Origin: Salinicola halophyticus
GTDB lineage: Bacteria; Pseudomonadota; Gammaproteobacteria; Pseudomonadales; Halomonadaceae
Reading direction: 5' to 3'
NCBI RefSeq assembly: GCF_003206695.1
Contig: NZ_PZJN01000007.1
Coordinates: 62,001-126,000, forward strand
Length of the DNA: 64,000 bases
Shown here: positions 26,387 to 36,365 of the stretch, in pieces
Layout: each line of letters begins with the position of its first letter
Numbering within the stretch: the first letter of the stretch is position 1
Notes under the pieces: generated by a model
The model's input: the letters and a program-made list of their open reading frames with translations, nothing else
Database searches by the model: none
Told to the model about the DNA's origin: nothing
Made by a program: the position numbers and the translations under genes

Positions 26387-28450
26387 TCAGCCTGGCGGCT
26401 GTTCCGGACTATCGGGCATATTGATGCTGCCCGGTTCCTCACGATTGAGATGCAGGAACTGTAGATGACGCTCGTACTGGTCGAGAATGTCGTCGATGAC
26501 CTGTTCACGGGTATAGCCCATCAGGTCGTAGCCTTGGCTACCCTCCAGCAGATATACCTCCAACCGATAGTAGCGGCTGCTGCTACGCGGCGTGCGCATG
26601 GCGAAGGACGGCGTGGAGAACGGGTGCGTCCATATCTGGTAAGCGAAATTCTGCTCGCTGCCAAGGTCGACGTAGAGCGACAGATAGTTGTCGTCGTTCT
26701 GTGTGCCGTCGTTGATATCTACCTGCACACCCTGCTTCAACAGCTCCTCGCGCACCGCTTCCATCGCGGGTCGGCCCGTCTCTTCCAGGAACTGCTGAGC
26801 CTGCTGACGATTGGGGAACGACATGGCACGCTTGAGACGTGTCTTCCAATCATGATTGCTGTCGCGATTACCTGAGGACATGCGACCCGAAAGCGAACCG
26901 GCAAGACTCAGGCGATGGCTGTCTTCCTTGAACGCCTCGACCTTCAGCGCCTTGTAGAGCCCGGCAATCATGAAGAATAGCACGACCGAGAACGGCAGAC
27001 CGGTGATCACCACGGCGCTCTGCAGCGTCGACAGGCCGCCAGCAAGCAGCAGCGACAGAGTCAGAATGCCGATGACCGCCGACCACAGGATTCGCATCCA
27101 GATAGGCGCATCGCTGTTGACGTCCTTGAGCTTGGAAGTGAAGTTCGACAGTACCAGCGCGCCGGAGTCACCGGAGGTGACGAAGAACACGATCGCCAGA
27201 ATGCTGACGGCAATGGTCGAGAACACCGGGAACGGATACTGCTGCAGGAACAGGTAGATCCCTGCCGGCGGCGTATCCATGACCTGCTGGCCGAAGTCCG
27301 TCGCACCATTCATCGCCATGTCGAGGGCGCTGTTACCCAGAATCGACATCCAGATCATCATAAAGGCGATGGGCAGCGTCAGCGTGCCGGCAACGAAAGT
27401 ACGAATGGTGCGACCGCGGGAAATACGCGCCAGGAACAGACCGACGAACGGGCCCCAGGCGATCCACCACGCCCAGAAGAACAGGGTCCAGCCGTTCAGC
27501 CACTCGGTCGGGCGATCGAAGGCATAGGTATTGAACGACATCGAGATGAAGCTAGACAGATAATCCCCGACGTTCATGACCAGCGCATTGAGCAGAAACA
27601 CCGTCTTGCCGGCAAACAGCACGAACAGCAGCAGCGCGATCGCCAGCAGAATGTTGAACTCGGAAAGGCGACGGATGCCCTTTTCGACGCCCGTCACTGC
27701 GGAAATCGTGGCGAAGAGAACGATCATCAGCACCAGAATGGTCTGGGTCCAGGCACTCTCCGCGATCCCGAACATGAAGTTCAGACCGTAGTTGAGCTGG
27801 ATGACGCCGATACCCAGGCTGGCCGCGATCCCGAACACCGTGCCCAGCACGGCGGCGATGTCGACGACGTGGCCGATGGGCCCGTAGATCTTCTTGCCGA
27901 AAATCGGGTAAAGCGCACTACTGATGGTCAGCGGCAGGTTGTGGCGATAGCTGAAGAAGGCCAGCGACATCCCGACCAAGGTATAGATCCCCCAACCCGA
28001 CAGGCCCCAGTGCAGGAAGGTCAGCTGCATCGCATAACGCGCGGCCGCGACCTGATCCTCGGGCGCGTTGGGCGCATTGTAGAACTGGGTCAGCGGTTCG
28101 GCCAGGGCGAAGAAGATGACCCCGATCCCGATACCGGCGGAAAACAGCATCGCCGACCAGGAAAAGATATTGAAATCAGGCCTCGAATGCTCGGGCCCGA
28201 GGCGAATCTTGCCGAAGCGTGAGAAACCCACGAACAGCACGAATGCGAGATAGATGACGACGGTCAGAAAGTAGTACCAACCGAAGGTGTTGGCGATCCA
28301 GCCCAGCAGCGCGTTGATGATGCCGTTTGCCTGCTCGGTAGCGATCATCGCCCATAGCGAAAAGGCGACGATGCCAATGACCGACCCATAGAAGACGACC
28401 GGATTCAGTCTATCTTGGGTACTGGAATTATTATCGGGGCTTGTACTCAT
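26387..28450 (-). CDS. BCCT-family transporter (BetT-like, long C-terminal domain)
   Basis: A 687-residue betaine/choline/carnitine carrier. The 12-helix core (about 15-510) contains FSAGIGIGVIFFALAEP (glycine-rich helix 3), WGLSGWGIYTLVGM and the hallmark aromatic segment WTLFFWAWWIAWGPFVGLFLARISRGRT (WTLFFWAWWIAWGPF). A cytoplasmic C-terminal domain of about 170 residues follows, as in osmoregulated BetT proteins. The ATG at 28450 has GGGAG upstream. It most likely takes up choline or glycine betaine under salt stress. bet oxidation genes are not adjacent. Confidence 0.92.
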   Translation of the reverse strand: MSTSPDNNSSTQDRLNPVVFYGSVIGIVAFSLWAMIATEQANGIINALLGWIANTFGWYYFLTVVIYLAFVLFVGFSRFGKIRLGPEHSRPDFNIFSWSAMLFSAGIGIGVIFFALAEPLTQFYNAPNAPEDQVAAARYAMQLTFLHWGLSGWGIYTLVGMSLAFFSYRHNLPLTISSALYPIFGKKIYGPIGHVVDIAAVLGTVFGIAASLGIGVIQLNYGLNFMFGIAESAWTQTILVLMIVLFATISAVTGVEKGIRRLSEFNILLAIALLLFVLFAGKTVFLLNALVMNVGDYLSSFISMSFNTYAFDRPTEWLNGWTLFFWAWWIAWGPFVGLFLARISRGRTIRTFVAGTLTLPIAFMMIWMSILGNSALDMAMNGATDFGQQVMDTPPAGIYLFLQQYPFPVFSTIAVSILAIVFFVTSGDSGALVLSNFTSKLKDVNSDAPIWMRILWSAVIGILTLSLLLAGGLSTLQSAVVITGLPFSVVLFFMIAGLYKALKVEAFKEDSHRLSLAGSLSGRMSSGNRDSNHDWKTRLKRAMSFPNRQQAQQFLEETGRPAMEAVREELLKQGVQVDINDGTQNDDNYLSLYVDLGSEQNFAYQIWTHPFSTPSFAMRTPRSSSRYYRLEVYLLEGSQGYDLMGYTREQVIDDILDQYERHLQFLHLNREEPGSINMPDSPEQPPG

Positions 28451-29100
28451 GCGGCTCCCATCAATCGTAGATAGTTTTCGTTGACGAGTGAGCAGAGCGC
28501 CCTGATCGACAAAGCTGCCGCCAGGGGTCGCTGAGCGATAATGGCTCTTCACTCGTTTCCGTGTTCCCGCCGCGAGGTCGCGAGACCTCTGATCGAGTTA
28601 AATCGACTTCGGCCGTTGAATCCAGTCGTGCCTTCAACGGAAGCCTCGATCTTTCTCTCTTCTCCGACACCTCGTGATGCCGTGCCAAGCAATTTCAGAA
28701 GAGAGCCTGAAGCTTGCCGATTCCTCGAGCGCCCGCTGCGGGCCAAACCTGCAGCGGCCCAACGCTTGAACTATGGTCCATTGTTACGCAAAAGCGAGCG
28801 CTATTTGATGCCGGTCGATCCCGTGCTGCCGACGTCATGATCATCGACGTCACACGCTCGACACGCCTTTGATTCGGCAAGCGGTTTCGACGCACTATCG
28901 CGTCGACGCCAATCGGTATCGACGACACTACCGATGGCGCAATTTTTTATTGATTGAGCGTTCAATTAAAATACGGCGTTATGGATCATCTTTCAACAGC
29001 CGTGCTCAGACTCTCACGCCGCCACGACCGCCGGCGCATCGAGAGCGACCATGCGGAACCTGAGCCCGACGTGAGTATCATCGGGCGTGATTGTCGGCTC
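28451..29100. other. 650-base intergenic region upstream of the BCCT gene
   Basis: No convincing gene is seen. The part near 28940-28980 is AT-rich and has a palindrome described separately; the part next to the BCCT gene presumably holds its promoter. The left end of the dGTPase gene closes the region. A remnant of a neighbouring bet gene was looked for and not recognised. Confidence 0.5.
28953..28966. promoter_or_regulatory. TetR/BetI-like palindrome
   Basis: ATTGA-GCGT-TCAAT, set in an AT-rich stretch (TTTTTTATTG before, TAAAATACGG after). This resembles the BetI operator of choline-oxidation loci (ATTGAACGTTCAAT). It lies about 500 bases upstream of the BCCT start, far for direct repression, and no betI is present. 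Assignment is tentative. Confidence 0.4.
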
Positions 29101-30435
29101 TCAGTCGCCCTTGAGGCGGCCGCCCATCTCCTGGGCCAGCTCGACCGCGTAGTGATCGGTCATCCCGCCGATGAAATCGAGCATGCGCCGATAGCTGTCG
29201 TAGAGCGGCCAGTTCGGCTTGGGCGTGTTCTCGCCGATCAACGCCAGCACGCGCTGGTGCTTGAAGGAGGAGTGCCCGGTATGGTGCAGCTCGTGGGCCG
29301 CCCCGATGAAGGCCTCGAGCAGAATGCCAAGCGTGGTGTAGGCCCCGATCTCGAGTTTGGCCTTGCGCTCGTTCTGAAAGATCCGCTCGCGGGCCAGCTG
29401 CTTGGCCGAGGAGACCCCCCAGGTCAAATCCGGATGACACAGTTCGAGCAGGTCGTCATTGAGCGTGCCGTTGAGCAGCGCCTTCTCGTGTTGCACGAAC
29501 ACGTCGCCGACTTCGTTGACCGCTCGCTCCATCGCCGCACCGCGCAGCGCCGCGATACGCCGGCGCTGCGACACGCCGTCGGTCTCCATCTGCTCGTAAC
29601 CGGCCGGCGGTTCGCCGGCGATCTGCAGCAGCACCTGGGCAACTTCCTCGTAGCGCAGAATGCCCATCTCCAGGCCGTCCTCGAGATCGAGCAGCGCGTA
29701 GCAGATGTCATCCGCCGCCTCGACCAGGTAGGCCAGCGGATGACGACACCACTTCGAGTCGCCCACGGACTTCAGCCCCAGACGCTCGGCGACCTCGGCC
29801 AGCAGCAGCTTCTCCGACTGATAGCAGCCGAACTTGCCCATCTGGCCGCCGTGTTCGACGGTCCACGGATACTTGAGCAGCGTGCCCAGCGTCGCCGCGG
29901 AGAGCCGCATGCCACCGCGAAACTGGTTGTACTCGATCTGGGTCACAACGCGAAAGCCTTGCGCGTTGCCTTCGTAGGTCAACAGATCCTGGCGCTGCGC
30001 CTCATCGAGACCTGCTAGCAGCCCGCCGCCCTGCGCCTCGGACCATTTGAACCAGTCGCGGATCGCATACTCGCCGGCGTGGCCGAACGGCGGGTTGCCG
30101 ATGTCGTGCCCCAGGCAGGCCGCCTGCACGATCACGCCGAGATCGGCAGGTGTAACCCATTCCGGCAGGCTGTCGCGCAGCTGTTCACCGACGATCATTC
30201 CCAGACTGCGGCCGACGCAGCCCACCTCGATCGAGTGGGTCAAGCGGGTGTGGATATGATCGTTGTCGGTGAGCGGATGGACCTGGGTCTTGCGCCCCAG
30301 ACGCCGGAACGAACCCGAGAAGACGATGCGGTCGTAGTCCTTGTGGAACGGACTGCGACCGGCTTCACCACGCGAGGTCCGGGCATCGTGCAGACGGACG
30401 GGATCGAGCAGGCGTTCCCATTGCATGGCGGTCAT
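29101..30435 (-). CDS. dgt: Deoxyguanosinetriphosphate triphosphohydrolase-like protein (HD domain)
   Basis: A 444-residue HD-superfamily phosphohydrolase of the dGTPase group, which splits dNTP to deoxynucleoside and triphosphate. The metal-binding motif series is visible: R-x-TH in HTRLTHSIEVG, HD in AACLGHDIGNPPFGHAGE, and the later distal Asp in LVEAADDICYALLDLEDG. The N-terminal DYDRIVFSGSFRRLGRKTQV is typical. The ATG at 30435 has GGAGGT at ideal spacing; a GTG two codons earlier is inferior. dGTPase-like proteins can also act in phage defence, but this looks like a housekeeping copy. Confidence 0.9.
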   Translation of the reverse strand: MTAMQWERLLDPVRLHDARTSRGEAGRSPFHKDYDRIVFSGSFRRLGRKTQVHPLTDNDHIHTRLTHSIEVGCVGRSLGMIVGEQLRDSLPEWVTPADLGVIVQAACLGHDIGNPPFGHAGEYAIRDWFKWSEAQGGGLLAGLDEAQRQDLLTYEGNAQGFRVVTQIEYNQFRGGMRLSAATLGTLLKYPWTVEHGGQMGKFGCYQSEKLLLAEVAERLGLKSVGDSKWCRHPLAYLVEAADDICYALLDLEDGLEMGILRYEEVAQVLLQIAGEPPAGYEQMETDGVSQRRRIAALRGAAMERAVNEVGDVFVQHEKALLNGTLNDDLLELCHPDLTWGVSSAKQLARERIFQNERKAKLEIGAYTTLGILLEAFIGAAHELHHTGHSSFKHQRVLALIGENTPKPNWPLYDSYRRMLDFIGGMTDHYAVELAQEMGGRLKGD

Positions 30436-30509
30436 CGTCACCTCCGGTTATTGGTGGTCATCAGTTTCGGCGTTCGCATCGCGTGCTTCAAGCTTCCCGA
30501 AGGCAAGGA

Positions 30510-31373
30510 TTACTCTTTGACGTCCATGTATTCGCGGGCCCAGATCCGATACTCGTCGACCGTCGAATAGCGCGTCGACAGCTGCGACGCATCCAGATCG
30601 TTGGTGGCGATGTCGCGCTGTTCGCGGAGGCAGTCGTAGGTGGCCTTGATCGCCGCGAAATAGGCGGCGTGGCCGTTGACGACGATTCGCACGCCGAGCT
30701 TGGCCAGCCGTGTCCGGTCGCGCAGCTGCGGGTTGTCGTAGGTGACCAGCATCAGCGGCACCGTCAGCGGCGCGGCGAGCTTTTCCAGGTGCTCGAAATC
30801 CCGCACGCCGACCAGACAGATGGCATCGACGCCGGCGGCCTGATAGGCCCGGATCCGGGCGACGGCGGCATCGTCGTCGAGCTGGCCGGCATTGGTGCGA
30901 GCGATGATCGACAGCGCCGGATCGATGCGCGCTTCGAGTGCCGCACGCATCTTGCCGACGCCCTCTTCAACCGGGATCAGATCCGTCGACTTGTGACCGT
31001 ACTGTGCCGGCAGCAGAGTGTCTTCGATGGTCAGCGCGGCGATACCGGCACGCTCGAGCTCGGTGATGGTGCGCATCACGTTGAGCGCGTTGCCGTAGCC
31101 ATGATCGGCGTCGGCGATCACCGGCAGACGGGCCACACGGCCGATGCGGGTGGCCTGCTCGACGAACTCGCTCAGCGTGATCAAGGCGAAATCGGGTGCG
31201 GCGAGAACCTGCAGCGACGCCACGGAGCCGCCCAGAATGCCTACCTCGAAGTCGAGATCGGCGGCGATCCGGGCCGACATCGGATCGAATACCGACGCTG
31301 TGTAGTAGCAGTCGTCGCTGGCCAGCAGACGGCGAAATTCGTTACGTAAATCGTGTTGGGAAGGGGTTGTCAC
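30510..31373 (-). CDS. Oxaloacetate decarboxylase (isocitrate lyase/PEP mutase family)
   Basis: A 287-residue enzyme whose sequence is very close, as I recall it, to the Pseudomonas aeruginosa oxaloacetate decarboxylase PA4872: [35 protein letters not shown] (two pieces), [27 protein letters not shown] and [21 protein letters not shown] ([17 protein letters not shown]). The Mg-binding Asp pair is in ADADHG. The usual PEP-mutase Cys gate is absent as in PA4872. The GTG start at 31373 sits behind CAGGAG and gives exactly the family length; a TTG 33 bases earlier is unlikely. Confidence 0.92.
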   Translation of the reverse strand: MTTPSQHDLRNEFRRLLASDDCYYTASVFDPMSARIAADLDFEVGILGGSVASLQVLAAPDFALITLSEFVEQATRIGRVARLPVIADADHGYGNALNVMRTITELERAGIAALTIEDTLLPAQYGHKSTDLIPVEEGVGKMRAALEARIDPALSIIARTNAGQLDDDAAVARIRAYQAAGVDAICLVGVRDFEHLEKLAAPLTVPLMLVTYDNPQLRDRTRLAKLGVRIVVNGHAAYFAAIKATYDCLREQRDIATNDLDASQLSTRYSTVDEYRIWAREYMDVKE

Positions 31374-31682
31374 GGAATGCTCCTGTTCTTTTACCCTGTC
31401 ATTCAAAATTCAGTCGTTCGAATACGAGGGCGTCATCTTGGAAACTGCCCCGCCGATAGCCGATGAAGTCACGATGAAGGCCTCGACGCGGGTCGACAAT
31501 CCTACCACTAAAGTTTGAGAAAACGACGCTGACGCCCAACGGCCCCACGTCAGAACAATGAATGACATGCATGACTGGGTTGAGCGCCCTTCATTGGCCG
31601 AATCGGCGACCAACCCGCATCATTAGCGGCCTCAGCATCGTCATGCCGAGCATGCCGATGGTCCATCACGCGAGGAAATCCC
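31374..31682. other. Divergent promoter region of oxaloacetate decarboxylase and methyltransferase genes
   Basis: No gene is seen in these 309 bases. TGAG-CGCCC-TTCA at 31581-31593 differs by one base from the MetR pattern TGAA-N5-TTCA and would suit the downstream methionine-type gene, but the motif is short and could arise by chance. Confidence 0.35.
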
Positions 31683-32795
31683 ATGTCGCAGTCGCATCCC
31701 CCATTCCGAGCCGATATCGTCGGCAGTTTTCTTCGCCCCGCGGCGCTGAAGACGGCGCGTGCGCAGTTTCAGCAGGGCGATATCGATGCCTCCGCCTTGA
31801 AGGCGGTCGAGAATCGCGAAATTCGCCACGTGGTCGAACAGCAGCAAGCCGCAGGACTCGAGGTCGTGACCGACGGCGAATTTCGTCGTGCCTGGTGGCA
31901 CTTCGATTTCCTCGAACAGCTCGACGGCGTCACCGGCTATCAGGGCGATCAGGGCATCCAGTTCCAGGGCATTCAGACGAGCGCCAAGCAGATCCGGGTC
32001 GACGGCAGGGTCGGCTTCAACGCCGCGCACCCGATGCTGGACGACTTTCGCTATCTGGCGAGCGTCGCCGACGTCATGCCCAAGATGACGATTCCCAGCC
32101 CCAGCGTGCTGCACTTCCGGGGCGGGCGAAAGAAGATCGACAGCGGCGTTTATCCGAGCCTCGACGCGTTTTTCGCCGATACCGCCGACGCCTACCGCGA
32201 CGCCGTGCGGGCGTTCTACGACGCCGGCTGTCGCTATCTTCAGCTGGATGACACTGTGTGGGCCTATCTCTGCTCCGAGAAAGAGCTGCAGGCGGCGCGG
32301 GACCGCGGTGACGATCCCGACCAGCTGCAGGCGATCTACGCCGAGATGCTCAATCATGCCCTGGCCGACAAGCCGGACGACCTTTACGTCTCGCTCCACG
32401 TCTGTCGCGGCAACTTCCGCTCGACCTGGATCAGCGAAGGTGGCTACGAGCCGGTCGCCGAAACGCTGTTCGGCAAGGTCAACGTGGATGCGTGGTTCCT
32501 CGAGTACGACAGCGACCGTGCCGGCAGCTTCGATCCGCTGCGCTTCATTCCCGAAGGTCATCAGCAGGCCGTGCTGGGGCTGATCACCACCAAGGTGGGC
32601 GAACTCGAGGATCCGCAGGCCGTCAGGGCGCGCCTCGATGAAGCCTCTCGGTTCGTCGACAAGCGCCAGCTCTGCCTGAGCCCGCAGTGCGGCTTCGCCT
32701 CCACCGAAGAGGGTAACGATCTCGCCGAGCAGGCGCAGTGGGACAAGATCCGGCTGACCCTGGAGATCGCCAACGCTTACTGGAACAAGGGCTGA
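31683..32795 (+). CDS. MetE C-terminal domain-like cobalamin-independent methyltransferase (YxjG/YxjH type)
   Basis: A 370-residue TIM-barrel protein like the catalytic C-terminal half of methionine synthase MetE. Zinc and substrate motifs: RADIVGSFLRP at the start, VTDGEFRRAWWHFDF, RYLQLDDTVWAYLC, VSLHVCRGNF (His-x-Cys zinc ligands), WFLEYDSDRAGSF and LSPQCGFAST with the last zinc Cys. Free-standing proteins of this kind use methylated donors other than folate or act in methionine salvage. The stop codon lies in a 20-bp tandem duplication. Confidence 0.87.
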   Translation: MSQSHPPFRADIVGSFLRPAALKTARAQFQQGDIDASALKAVENREIRHVVEQQQAAGLEVVTDGEFRRAWWHFDFLEQLDGVTGYQGDQGIQFQGIQTSAKQIRVDGRVGFNAAHPMLDDFRYLASVADVMPKMTIPSPSVLHFRGGRKKIDSGVYPSLDAFFADTADAYRDAVRAFYDAGCRYLQLDDTVWAYLCSEKELQAARDRGDDPDQLQAIYAEMLNHALADKPDDLYVSLHVCRGNFRSTWISEGGYEPVAETLFGKVNVDAWFLEYDSDRAGSFDPLRFIPEGHQQAVLGLITTKVGELEDPQAVRARLDEASRFVDKRQLCLSPQCGFASTEEGNDLAEQAQWDKIRLTLEIANAYWNKG

Positions 32796-32820
32796 GACAC
32801 TGGAACAAGGGCTGAGACAC
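32781..32820. repeat. Exact 20-bp tandem duplication across a stop codon
   Basis: TGGAACAAGGGCTGAGACAC occurs at 32781-32800 and again, identically, at 32801-32820, followed by a partial third copy (TGGA). The first copy codes for the final WNKG and stop of the methyltransferase, so the second is outside the gene and leaves the protein unchanged. Confidence 0.95.
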
Positions 32821-32951
32821 TGGAGCCGGTCTCGGGGAGTACGCCACGAGCAGGTGCCGCATCTCCCCGAGTTCGATCGGCCGATCCCCTTTAGACAAGC
32901 TTTTCAGCCGAGCCCTATCATCAGAGCTGATCGGTCAGCAGGGGCTCGCTG

Positions 32952-34694
32952 TCACTGAGACTCGCCATCCTCGTTGCGCATCAGCGACCCCAGCAGCCGA
33001 CTGAGGAAGCCCTTGCGTTCGGGATCGGGCTCCTGCTCGATCAGCGCTCGGGGATCGATACTGCTGCGGTCGACATGCACGAACGCCGCTTGAAACGGCG
33101 GCAGCGTCAGCCGGCTGTCACTCAGATGCGGCGTGAAGCCCGCCTGGAAGACGATCTCGCCGGCACCGGCCGGCAGGCTGGTGGATCGCGACTCGCTGGT
33201 CAGGTTGAAGACCGCCAGAATCGCCTGGTCGTGTGACACTCGCAGCCAGCCCAGCAGGTCGTCATCGAAGTCGCTCAGGATCAGCGTCCCGTCGACCATC
33301 GCCGACTGCGATTTGCGCCAGCGCAGAAACTCCCGCGTTACCCGCAGCGTACTGTCGGCATTGGCGAGCTGCCTCTCGACCGAGAGCTGACGATGATGGC
33401 CGTCCACCGGTAGCCAAGGTTCGACAGAGGTGAAGCCGCCCAGCTCACCGCTCGTCCACGGCATCGGCGTGCGACAGCCGTCGCGCCCCTTGTACTCCGG
33501 CCATAGCGCCAGGCCGTAGGGATCGACCAGCCGCTCGTAGGGCACATCGGCTTCCGGCAATCCCAGTTCCTCGCCCTGATAGAGGCAGATGCTGCCGTAG
33601 AGCGAACAGAGCATGACCGTCGCGACCTTGGCCACCAGCGGGCCGTGCTGTTCCAGATTCTCGTGCTGGGTCCAGCGCGACACGACGCGCTGGACGTCAT
33701 GGTTGGAAAGCGCCCAGCACGGCCAGGCATCGCCCGCGTAATACTGGAAGTGTTCGATGATATCGCGCAGTCGCTGGGCACTGAACTCGGCATCGAACAG
33801 GTCGAAGGTATAGGCCATGTGCAGGCGATCATCGCCGATGGTGTACTCGACCATGCGCTCCAGCGGGCGGTCGTCGGAGATCTCCCCCACGGTCATGGTG
33901 CCGGGATATTCGTCCATCAGCGCGCGCAGCTCGTTCAGGAATCCAATGTTTTCCGGCTGACTGATATCGAACTGGTGGCGCTGCATCGAATACGGGTTCG
34001 AGGCCGGAACGCTGGGCGTCTTGAACTCGCCGCTGCCGAGCGCCGGATTGTTCTGCAGTGCCTGGCTGTGGAAATAGAAATTCGAGGTGTCCAGACGAAA
34101 GCCGTCGACGCCCAGATCGAGCCAGAAGCGCGCGTTGTCGAGCTGCTCCTTGCGCACCGCCGGATTGTGAAAGTTGAGATCCGGCTGGCACGACAGGAAG
34201 TTGTGCAGATAGTACTGGCGCCGCCGGCTATCGAAGGTCCAGGCGCTGCCACTGAAGAACGACAGCCAGTTGTTGGGCGCCGTGCCATCCGGTTTGGGAT
34301 CGGCCCAGACGTACCAGTCGGATTTCTGGTTGTCGCGTGAGCTGCGGCTCTGGATGAACCAGTGGTGCTGATCGGAAGTGTGACTGAGCACCAGGTCGAT
34401 GATCACTTTCAGGCCCAGTCCGTGGGCGCGCTCGAGCAGCATCTGGAAGTCGTGGAAGGAGCCGAACATCGGATCGACGCCGCGATAGTCGGTCACGTCG
34501 TAGCCGAAATCCTTCATCGGCGACGGAAAGAACGGCGAAATCCAGATCGCATCGACGCCCAGCTCGGCCACGTAGTCCAGCTTGGCGGTGATGCCGGGGA
34601 GATCGCCGATGCCGTCACCCCGCGCATCCATGAAGCTTCGGGGATAGATCTGGTAGATGACGCTGCCACGCCACCACTGGGTCGGATCGGACAT
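32952..34694 (-). CDS. GH13 alpha-glucosidase (Halomonas HaG-like)
   Basis: A 580-residue glycoside hydrolase of family 13, subfamily 23-like. It closely resembles Halomonas sp. H11 alpha-glucosidase HaG: WWRGSVIYQIYPRSF, DYRGVDPMFGSFHDF, VLSHTSDQHHWF, GVDGFRLDTSNFYF (nucleophile Asp), TVGEISDDRPLERM (acid/base Glu) and WALSNHDVQRV (third Asp). HaG is activated by monovalent cations and acts on maltose and sucrose. No signal peptide; cytoplasmic. The ATG at 34694 has GGGA upstream; in-frame starts further upstream are not homologous. A C-terminal tail of about 45 residues extends past the HaG end. Confidence 0.92.
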   Translation of the reverse strand: MSDPTQWWRGSVIYQIYPRSFMDARGDGIGDLPGITAKLDYVAELGVDAIWISPFFPSPMKDFGYDVTDYRGVDPMFGSFHDFQMLLERAHGLGLKVIIDLVLSHTSDQHHWFIQSRSSRDNQKSDWYVWADPKPDGTAPNNWLSFFSGSAWTFDSRRRQYYLHNFLSCQPDLNFHNPAVRKEQLDNARFWLDLGVDGFRLDTSNFYFHSQALQNNPALGSGEFKTPSVPASNPYSMQRHQFDISQPENIGFLNELRALMDEYPGTMTVGEISDDRPLERMVEYTIGDDRLHMAYTFDLFDAEFSAQRLRDIIEHFQYYAGDAWPCWALSNHDVQRVVSRWTQHENLEQHGPLVAKVATVMLCSLYGSICLYQGEELGLPEADVPYERLVDPYGLALWPEYKGRDGCRTPMPWTSGELGGFTSVEPWLPVDGHHRQLSVERQLANADSTLRVTREFLRWRKSQSAMVDGTLILSDFDDDLLGWLRVSHDQAILAVFNLTSESRSTSLPAGAGEIVFQAGFTPHLSDSRLTLPPFQAAFVHVDRSSIDPRALIEQEPDPERKGFLSRLLGSLMRNEDGESQ

Positions 34695-34870
34695 AGAATT
34701 TCCCATTGGTGTCTTTTGATTCACGGCTTCGCAAGATAGCCAACGACGACAGCGCCCGGCGTTCGACCGGGCGTTGTCTTGCTTTCCAGGCACGAGGCTT
34801 CTAGCACGCACGCCGCGCCTTTAGCCGCCCTGGCGCGCCGACCTGCCAGTTGAGCGGCGTCGCGCAGGCG

Positions 34871-36280
34871 TTATTCGTCGGCCAGCGCCGGCAGAAGCAC
34901 CTTCACTTTACGCGTCAAGGTGTTGCGTCCCCAACCCAGCAGTTCGGCCGCCTCGCCCTTGCGCCCGCCGGTGTGCTTCAGGGCGGTCTCGATCAGGATG
35001 CGCTCGAAATCCGGCACCGCTTCCTCTAGCAGGTGCGTATGACCCGAGGCCAGGGCTCGGTCCGCCCATTCCCGGAACGCGTTGCGCCAGTCCCCGCTCG
35101 GCGCTTCGTTGCCTTCGATGTCACGCAGCTCCGGCGGCAGATCGTCGACCAGCACTTCCCGGCCGGAGGCCATCACCGTCAGCCAGCGGCAGGTGTTTTC
35201 CAGCTGACGCACGTTGCCGGGCCAGGGCAGGCGCGTCAAATGCGTCTCGGCGTCCTTGGTCAGAACCTTGGGTTCCGCCGAGAGTTCCTTGGCGGCCTCG
35301 GCGAGAAAGTGCTGGGCCAGACGCGGAATATCCTCGCGGCGCTCCGACAGCCGTGGCAGATGCACGCGAATCACGTTGAGCCGGTGGAACAGATCCTCGC
35401 GGAAGCGCCCCTCCGTCACCAGCTTTTCCAGGTACTGGTGCGTCGCGGCGATGATCCGCACATCGACCTTGACCGGCATGTGACCACCCACCCGGTAGAA
35501 CTCGCCGTCCGCCAGCACGCGCAGCAGCCGCGTCTGGGTATCGGCCGGCATATCGCCGATTTCATCCAGGAACAGCGTACCGCCATCGGCCTGTTCGAAG
35601 CGGCCGCGGCGCTGGGCGGCGGCACCGGTGAAGGCGCCCTTTTCATGGCCGAACAGTTCCGACTCCATCAGATCCTTGGGAATCGCCGCCATGTTGAGCG
35701 CGATGAACGGATGGCCGCTGCGCGGGCTGTGCTGGTGCAGCGCCTGGGCGACCCGCTCCTTGCCGGTTCCCGACTCGCCGTTGATCAGCACGGTGATGTG
35801 CGACTGCGACAGCCGGCCGATGGCCCGAAAGACCTCCTGCATCGCCGGCGCTTCGCCGATGATCTCGGCGGAAAGCCCCTCCGGCATCGCCGCTGGCGAG
35901 CGCCGTTCGCGGGCATGCGCCACGCCACGCCGGACCAGCGCCAGCGCATCGTCGACATCGAACGGCTTGGGCAGATACTCGAACGCCCCGCCCTGATAAG
36001 AGGCCACGGCACTGTCCAGATCCGAATGCGCGGTCATCACGATCACCGGCAGGTCGGGATGCATCTCGCGGACCTTGGCCATCAGATCGAGCCCGTCGAG
36101 CCCCGGCATGCGAATGTCGGTCAGCAGCACGTCCGGCGGATGTCGCTCGATCGACTCGAGCGCGGCATCGGCCCGTTCGAACGACTGCACCTCGAGATCC
36201 GGCTGCGCCAGCGCTCTTTCCAGAACCCAGCGGATCGCACGATCATCGTCGACGATCGCGATACGGGCGACTTCAGTCAT
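34871..36280 (-). CDS. ntrC: Nitrogen regulator NtrC (sigma-54 activator)
   Basis: A 469-residue regulator with receiver domain (phospho-acceptor Asp55 in LLTDIRMPGLDG, Lys in YLPKPFDVD), AAA+ domain about 140-370 (Walker A GESGTGKE, GAFTGA loop in KGAFTGAAAQRRGRF, Walker B LFLDEIGDMP) and a C-terminal Fis-type helix-turn-helix (GEAAELLGWGRNTLTRKVK). When phosphorylated by NtrB it activates sigma-54 promoters such as those upstream of glnA and ntrB here. It follows ntrB by 85 bases. Confidence 0.97.
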   Translation of the reverse strand: MTEVARIAIVDDDRAIRWVLERALAQPDLEVQSFERADAALESIERHPPDVLLTDIRMPGLDGLDLMAKVREMHPDLPVIVMTAHSDLDSAVASYQGGAFEYLPKPFDVDDALALVRRGVAHARERRSPAAMPEGLSAEIIGEAPAMQEVFRAIGRLSQSHITVLINGESGTGKERVAQALHQHSPRSGHPFIALNMAAIPKDLMESELFGHEKGAFTGAAAQRRGRFEQADGGTLFLDEIGDMPADTQTRLLRVLADGEFYRVGGHMPVKVDVRIIAATHQYLEKLVTEGRFREDLFHRLNVIRVHLPRLSERREDIPRLAQHFLAEAAKELSAEPKVLTKDAETHLTRLPWPGNVRQLENTCRWLTVMASGREVLVDDLPPELRDIEGNEAPSGDWRNAFREWADRALASGHTHLLEEAVPDFERILIETALKHTGGRKGEAAELLGWGRNTLTRKVKVLLPALADE

Positions 36281-36365
36281 GGCAGTTCTCCAGCAGAACG
36301 GTGAATCGCGCTCTCGGCGACTTCGTCAATCGCTCGTCCACGGACGAGGACGAATGGAATCAGAC

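Noticed and set aside
28954-30018. Plus-strand frame of 354 codons starting at the BetI-like palindrome
   Set aside because: Most of it is the reverse of the dGTPase gene, which has clear HD motifs; the short unique start has no family likeness.
29101-30435. dGTPase-like gene as a phage-defence gene
   Set aside because: It lies in a housekeeping context with normal composition and no defence neighbours.
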